From Roseovarius sp. UBA3070 (GTDB taxonomy: Bacteria; Pseudomonadota; Alphaproteobacteria; Rhodobacterales; Rhodobacteraceae), in NCBI GenBank assembly GCA_002366775.1, contig DFBW01000024.1, forward strand, positions 1 to 12,610: DNA of 12,610 nucleotides. Reading direction: 5' to 3'. A program made the position numbers and the translations under genes. Within the stretch, counting starts at the first letter, position 1. The number at the start of each line of letters is the position of its first letter. A model generated the notes under the pieces. It was not told the DNA's origin and did no database searches. It saw nothing but the letters and a program-made list of their open reading frames with translations. This document shows, piece by piece, positions 8,662 through 12,610 of this stretch.

Positions 8662-10258
8662 ATGTTTGGAGTTGCGCGCTATCTTTGTGCGCCGCCATCC
8701 ATTCGTCCAGCGCCGAAATGTCAGCTTGGCTTAACCGCAGCCCCAGTTTGCTGCGCCGCCAGACGATATCCTCGGCTGTGCGGGCATATTCATGCGTCAT
8801 TAGCCAGATGACTTCGCGTTCTGTCAGGGTGGCACCAAAATCACGGCCCAGATCGGCAGTATCCTTGGCCTTTTGCAACATCAATGCGGCATCCGTGCCA
8901 TAGGCCCGGATCAGCCTTTGTGCCCAGCGCCCGCTCAGAAAGGGATAATCAGCGCGTAGATTTGCCGTCAGGTCAGCCACACCATCAACCGGGAAATCAC
9001 CGCCCGGCATGGCGACACCGGCGGTCCAGTCGCCACTCAGGTCGGGGAAATCCTGCGCAATCTTTTCCAAAGCACTTTCCGCCAGCCGCCGGTAGGTGGT
9101 GATTTTGCCGCCAAACACATGCAAGGCAGGCGCCCCCATCGAGGTGTCACGCACCAGCGTATAGTCACGCGTCGCGGCTGTGGCACTGCCTGAGCCATCC
9201 TCAAAAAGTGGGCGAACCCCGGAATAGGTCCAGACCACATCTTCATCTGTAATGGGCTGTTTGAAATAGGTTGAGGCGAAGTTGATCAGATACGCCTGTT
9301 CCTCGGGCGTGCACACTGGGCGTGTTTCAGGATCAGGGTGGTCCATATCGGTGGTGCCGATCAGGGTGTAATCTGTCTCATAGGGAATGGCAAAGATGAT
9401 GCGCCCATCGGTGCCTTGAAAGAAATAGCATTTGCCGTGATCAAACAATTGCCGTGTCACAATATGGCTGCCACGCACCAGTCGCACCTTGGCGTTACTG
9501 TTGGCCCCTATCTTTGAGCCGATCACATCACTGACCCAAGGCCCACCAGCATTGACCAGTGATCTGGCGCGGATCATATCTGTCTCACCTGATGACAGAT
9601 CATGCAGTGTCACCTCCCAAATGCCATCAACAACACGGGCTGATGTCACCTCGGTCCGGGTGAGGATTTTCGCACCACGCGCCTGCGCATCGCGGGCGTT
9701 CAACACCACAAGGCGCGCATCCTCGACCCAACAATCGGAATATTCATAGGCACGTTTGAACCGATCGTTCAGCGGTGCGCCTTCGGGGGCTGTGGTGAGA
9801 TCCAGGACCTTGGTGCCCGGCAGGATTTTGCGCCCGCCCAGATTGTCATACATGAACAAACCAATGCGGATCATCCAGGCCGGGCGGCGGCCTTTCATCC
9901 ATGGCATCACCTTGCCCAACAGGCGTGACAGAGGCGTCTGCCCGTCAAACCGCATGTCTTTTGCATAGGGCAGCACAAAGCGCATCGGCCAACTGATATG
10001 GGGCATGGCACGCAGCAGGGTTTCGCGCTCAATCAGCGCTTCACGCACCAATCGGACTTCAAAATATTCCAGATAACGCAGCCCGCCGTGAAACAGCTTG
10101 GTAGAGCTCGACGACGTGCCCGATGCCAGATCGCCTTTCTCGGCCAATGTGACGCTGAGCCCTCGGCCCGCTGCGTCACGCGCAATGCCACAACCGTTGA
10201 TACCACCGCCGATAACAAACAAATCCCGGATGTCAGACGGATCGGATGATGACGACAT
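8660..10258 (-). CDS. glpD: Aerobic glycerol-3-phosphate dehydrogenase (FAD-dependent)
   Basis: Membrane-associated flavoenzyme that oxidises sn-glycerol 3-phosphate to dihydroxyacetone phosphate and passes electrons to quinone. The FAD-binding Rossmann motif is VIGGGINGCGIARDAAGRG near the N-terminus, followed by ASGTSSSSTKLFHGGLRYLE, the family signature. Later motifs include NAGGPWVSDV, RGSHIVTRQLF, IPYETDYTLIGTTD, WTYSGVRPLFED and GGKITTYRRLAE. Length is 532 residues, as expected, with the C-terminal helical domain (LTEREVIWLMTHEYARTAEDI) intact. The frame extends to a TTG at 10264, but GAGG at 10267-10270 is 8 bases from ATG 10258 and only 2 from the TTG, so ATG is chosen. That binding site overlaps the stop codon of the deaminase gene upstream, tying the two together. 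The adjacent glpK supplies its substrate. Confidence 0.96.
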   Translation of the reverse strand: MSSSSDPSDIRDLFVIGGGINGCGIARDAAGRGLSVTLAEKGDLASGTSSSSTKLFHGGLRYLEYFEVRLVREALIERETLLRAMPHISWPMRFVLPYAKDMRFDGQTPLSRLLGKVMPWMKGRRPAWMIRIGLFMYDNLGGRKILPGTKVLDLTTAPEGAPLNDRFKRAYEYSDCWVEDARLVVLNARDAQARGAKILTRTEVTSARVVDGIWEVTLHDLSSGETDMIRARSLVNAGGPWVSDVIGSKIGANSNAKVRLVRGSHIVTRQLFDHGKCYFFQGTDGRIIFAIPYETDYTLIGTTDMDHPDPETRPVCTPEEQAYLINFASTYFKQPITDEDVVWTYSGVRPLFEDGSGSATAATRDYTLVRDTSMGAPALHVFGGKITTYRRLAESALEKIAQDFPDLSGDWTAGVAMPGGDFPVDGVADLTANLRADYPFLSGRWAQRLIRAYGTDAALMLQKAKDTADLGRDFGATLTEREVIWLMTHEYARTAEDIVWRRSKLGLRLSQADISALDEWMAAHKDSAQLQT

Positions 10259-10266
10259 GGGCAAAA

Positions 10267-10270
10267 CCTC
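10267..10270 (-). promoter_or_regulatory. Ribosome binding site of glpD overlapping the deaminase stop codon
   Basis: GAGG shares bases with the TGA stop of the deaminase gene and lies 8 bases before ATG 10258. It supports that start over the TTG at 10264 and indicates translational coupling across the deaminase-glpD boundary. Confidence 0.5.
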
Positions 10271-11555
10271 AGGCCTTGGGCGCGTAGGAGGCCGGGTCTA
10301 CCTGATCTGGCCGTCCCGTCAAGCGCAGCGCGCTCAGCTGACGTGGCGCTTGGGCGATCACAGCGCCGTGGCGGATCACCGCCAGTCGCGTGGGGCGCAG
10401 CCGTATTGCCTCGGTCGTGTCGCGGGCTTGCAGCAGCACCATGTTGGCCTGGCTGCCTTTGGTCAGCCCATACCCTTCAAGACCCATGATATGGGCCGAA
10501 TTTGCCGTGACCGCATCAAAGCACCACGCCATGTCCTTGCGGCTGCACAGCTGACCAACGTGCAGCCCCATAAAGGCGATATCCAGCATGTCGGCCTTGC
10601 CCAGCGAATACCACGGATCCATCACACAATCCGAACCAAACCCGATGGTGATGCCTGCATCACGCAATTCGCGCACGCGGGTCATGCCCCGGCGTTTGGG
10701 ATAGCTGTCATGTTTGCCCTGGATCATGATGTTGATCGCTGGATTGGGGATGGCATGAATACCCGCCTCAACCATCAGTGGGATCAGCTTTGAAACATAG
10801 TAGTTGTCCATCGAATGCATCGACGTGAGGTGCGATCCGGCCACCCGCCCCTGCAACCCCAATCGTTGGGTTTCATAGGCCAGCGTTTCAATATGGCGGC
10901 TCATCGGGTCATCGCTTTCGTCGCAATGCATATCCACCCGCAGACCACGATCTGCGGCGATCTCACAGAGTTGGCGCACCGAGGCCGCACCATCCGCCAT
11001 GGTGCGTTCAAAATGCGGGATGCCGCCCACCACATCGACCCCCATATCAAGGGCGCGAAGGGTGTTTTGCATCGCACTCGGGTCGCGCAACACGCCGTCT
11101 TGTGGAAAGGCCACCAGTTGCAGATCAAGGTAGTCTTTCACCTGAGAGCGCACCTCCAGCAGCGCCTCGACGCCTTTCAGTTCATCATCGCAGGTGTCCA
11201 CATGGCTGCGGATCGCGCCAATGCCCTGAGCCACGGCCAGATCACAATACCGCAGGGCACGCTCAACAATTTCGTCTACCGATTGCAGCGGTTTCAGCTC
11301 GCCCCAAAGGGCGATGCCTTCCAGCAGGGTGCCTGACACATTCATACGCGGGCGGCCCAGTGACAGGGTGGCGTCCATATGAAAATGCGGATCCACGAAG
11401 GGCGGCGAAACAAGATAACCACCGGCGTCGATCACCTCTTTCGCCTCGGCGGTGATGCCTGTTTCAACGGCTTCAATGACACCATCACGGCAGGCAATAT
11501 CTACTCCCGTGCGCCCATCAGGCAGCGTGGCATTGCGAAGGATCAGATCGAACAT
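10269..11555 (-). CDS. codA: CodA-family cytosine deaminase, possibly a 5-methylcytosine deaminase
   Basis: Metal-dependent hydrolase of the amidohydrolase superfamily that removes the 4-amino group of cytosine-type bases. It aligns with E. coli CodA (from memory) through almost its whole 428 residues. The metal and catalytic set is complete: His57 and His59 in PHFH, Gln152 in AFPQDG, His210 and Glu213 in HCDE, His242 in GSHLTSMHS, and Asp309 in GFGSDCVMDPW. E. coli has HDD where this protein has SDC, so Cys310 replaces Asp314. Loss of that Asp was reported to allow 5-methylcytosine as substrate in homologues from Klebsiella, Rhodobacter sphaeroides and Corynebacterium. Start ATG 11555 has AAAGG 7 bases upstream. 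It sits 13 bases after a nucleobase-type permease gene and 10 before glpD. A different purine or pyrimidine aminohydrolase activity remains possible. Confidence 0.9.
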   Translation of the reverse strand: MFDLILRNATLPDGRTGVDIACRDGVIEAVETGITAEAKEVIDAGGYLVSPPFVDPHFHMDATLSLGRPRMNVSGTLLEGIALWGELKPLQSVDEIVERALRYCDLAVAQGIGAIRSHVDTCDDELKGVEALLEVRSQVKDYLDLQLVAFPQDGVLRDPSAMQNTLRALDMGVDVVGGIPHFERTMADGAASVRQLCEIAADRGLRVDMHCDESDDPMSRHIETLAYETQRLGLQGRVAGSHLTSMHSMDNYYVSKLIPLMVEAGIHAIPNPAINIMIQGKHDSYPKRRGMTRVRELRDAGITIGFGSDCVMDPWYSLGKADMLDIAFMGLHVGQLCSRKDMAWCFDAVTANSAHIMGLEGYGLTKGSQANMVLLQARDTTEAIRLRPTRLAVIRHGAVIAQAPRQLSALRLTGRPDQVDPASYAPKA

Positions 11556-11568
11556 GGGCAGGCCTTTC

Positions 11569-12513
11569 TCAGCGCTGGCCTTTGAACCATGGGGTCAGCA
11601 ATGCCCTTGGATAATCCGCACTGCGCGCTGCAATCACAAGGGCAATAATCGACAGAATATAGGGCGCCATCAGGAACACCTGACCGGGCACCAACGCGCC
11701 CACTTCGGTTTGCAGGCGCACTTGCAGGGCGTCGAATGCCCCAAATAGCAACGCGCCCAACAGGGCCTTGCCCGGCTTCCAGCTGGCAAAGATCACCAAG
11801 GCAATACAAATCCAGCCACGCCCGTTGACCATGCCAAAGAAGAAGGCATCAAAAGCCGACATTGTCAGAAATGCCCCCCCCAGCGCCATCAACGCCGAGC
11901 CCGCCACAACAGACCCCATGCGCAGCGCATAGACCGACAGCCCTTGGGCATCAACGCTGTCGGGGTTGTCACCCACCGCCTGAATGGCCACGCCCAAGGC
12001 GGTGCGCTTCATGACATACCAGACGAGGCCAACACATACGAAGGCCAGCCACGTCATGGCGGTTTGCTGAAACAGGACCGGGCCAACGAAAGGCAGATCA
12101 GACAAGATAGGAATATCCAGCGCCCTGAACGGCTCGATCCGAGGCGGAGAGGACACATTGGGCAGAGCGGTGCGATAGGCGAAATAGCTGACAGATGTGG
12201 CAAACATCGTCACACCAAGCCCCGACACATGCTGTGACAGGCCCAAGGGCACTGTCAGGATCGCGTGGATCAGGCCAAAGAACGCCCCTGCCCCCGCAGC
12301 CACCAACACGCCGCCCCACAAGCCAGCGCCCAGCCAGACAGCCATCCAGCCCGCCATGGCACCGGCCACAAAAATACCTTCGATACCAAGGTTCAACACA
12401 CCTGATTTTTCGCACAACAACGCGCCCAACACGCCGAATATCAATGGCGTGGCGATGCGCAGACTTGCCGCCCAAAAGCTCTCGCTGACAAGAATTAGCA
12501 GGATATGCATCAT
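11569..12513 (-). CDS. Nucleoside/nucleobase (BMP-type) ABC transporter permease, second subunit
   Basis: Inner-membrane permease of the COG1079 family (YufQ, NupQ or RnsC type), which pairs with a COG4603 permease, an ATPase with two nucleotide-binding domains, and a BMP-family lipoprotein to import nucleosides or related bases. The diagnostic segment near the N-terminus is GALLCEKSGVLNLGIEG (about residues 30-46). The cytoplasmic coupling region reads AIQAVGDNPDSVDAQGLS (about 177-193). Around eight or more hydrophobic segments are visible. The C-terminus YPRALLTPWFKGQR is family-like. The frame is open to 12585, but the first ATG at 12513 overlaps the upstream permease stop (ATGA) and has AGGAG 8 bases upstream, giving the normal 314 residues. 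The deaminase next door suggests that the cargo is a pyrimidine base or nucleoside; the sequence cannot fix it. Confidence 0.9.
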   Translation of the reverse strand: MMHILLILVSESFWAASLRIATPLIFGVLGALLCEKSGVLNLGIEGIFVAGAMAGWMAVWLGAGLWGGVLVAAGAGAFFGLIHAILTVPLGLSQHVSGLGVTMFATSVSYFAYRTALPNVSSPPRIEPFRALDIPILSDLPFVGPVLFQQTAMTWLAFVCVGLVWYVMKRTALGVAIQAVGDNPDSVDAQGLSVYALRMGSVVAGSALMALGGAFLTMSAFDAFFFGMVNGRGWICIALVIFASWKPGKALLGALLFGAFDALQVRLQTEVGALVPGQVFLMAPYILSIIALVIAARSADYPRALLTPWFKGQR

Positions 12514-12610
12514 GAGGCCTGCTCCTGTACGGGGCGCACACGGGTGATGCGGTAGTGCGCGAAGAAGCCGCCGACCAGCACACACAAAAGCGACATGGCG
12601 ACCACAAGGT
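12510..12610 (-). CDS. C-terminal end of the first nucleoside-type ABC permease (5' part outside the window)
   Basis: In the frame ending at TGA 12510-12512, the last 32 codons encode a hydrophobic helix (LVVAMSLLCVLVGGFFAHY) followed by a short basic, polar tail (RITRVRPVQEQAS). This is what the end of a membrane permease looks like. The gene ends with a 4-base ATGA overlap with the COG1079 permease, the usual arrangement for the COG4603/COG1079 permease pair (YufP-YufQ, RnsB-RnsC). Identity is inferred mainly from this arrangement because only the tail is visible. Confidence 0.65.
   Translation of the reverse strand, partial: LVVAMSLLCVLVGGFFAHYRITRVRPVQEQAS

Noticed and set aside
10098..10793. 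A 231-codon plus-strand open frame across the glpD-deaminase junction.
   Set aside because: Both genes beneath it are strongly supported by family motifs; the antisense frame shows no domain or export signal and arises from third-position GC bias.
12514..12585. A 24-residue N-terminal extension of the second permease, open to position 12585.
   Set aside because: This stretch codes for the tail of the upstream permease in another frame; the ATG at 12513 with an upstream AGGAG and an ATGA overlap is the better start.

Overview
The window looks like chromosomal DNA of an alphaproteobacterium, most likely Rhodobacteraceae (Roseobacter-type). I infer this from moderately high GC, tight operons and the protein flavour of the TupA, TamA/TamB, GlpD and CodA-like products; no rRNA or other marker gene is present to prove it. 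I see no insertion sequence, phage gene, CRISPR array or tRNA.

Plus strand, 1-1188: the end of a tungstate ABC importer operon. The 3' part of the ATPase gene (tupC) overlaps the periplasmic tungstate-binding protein gene (tupA). A 386-base non-coding gap (1189-1574) follows. Plus strand, 1575-7111: tamA and tamB, overlapping by one base. They encode the outer-membrane Omp85 protein and the large periplasm-spanning partner of the translocation and assembly module. A bidirectional hairpin lies in the 54-base convergent gap after tamB.

Minus strand, 12610 down to 7166: a tightly packed gene row that reads, in transcription order, permease 1 (only its C-terminus, cut by the window edge), permease 2 of a nucleoside/nucleobase (BMP-type) ABC importer, a CodA-family cytosine deaminase, glpD and glpK. 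Gaps range from a 4-base overlap to 13 bases, and ribosome binding sites overlap upstream stop codons, so this is probably one transcript. The first three genes suggest uptake of a nucleoside or base followed by deamination. The last two make glycerol kinase and glycerol-3-phosphate dehydrogenase, which turn glycerol into dihydroxyacetone phosphate.

The best lead is the deaminase. It keeps every catalytic and metal-binding residue of E. coli CodA but has Cys310 where E. coli has Asp314. Loss of that Asp was reported as the mark of CodA homologues that deaminate 5-methylcytosine to thymine, including one from Rhodobacter sphaeroides. The physical joining of base salvage to glycerol catabolism is the second point worth checking. 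The rest of the window is ordinary.
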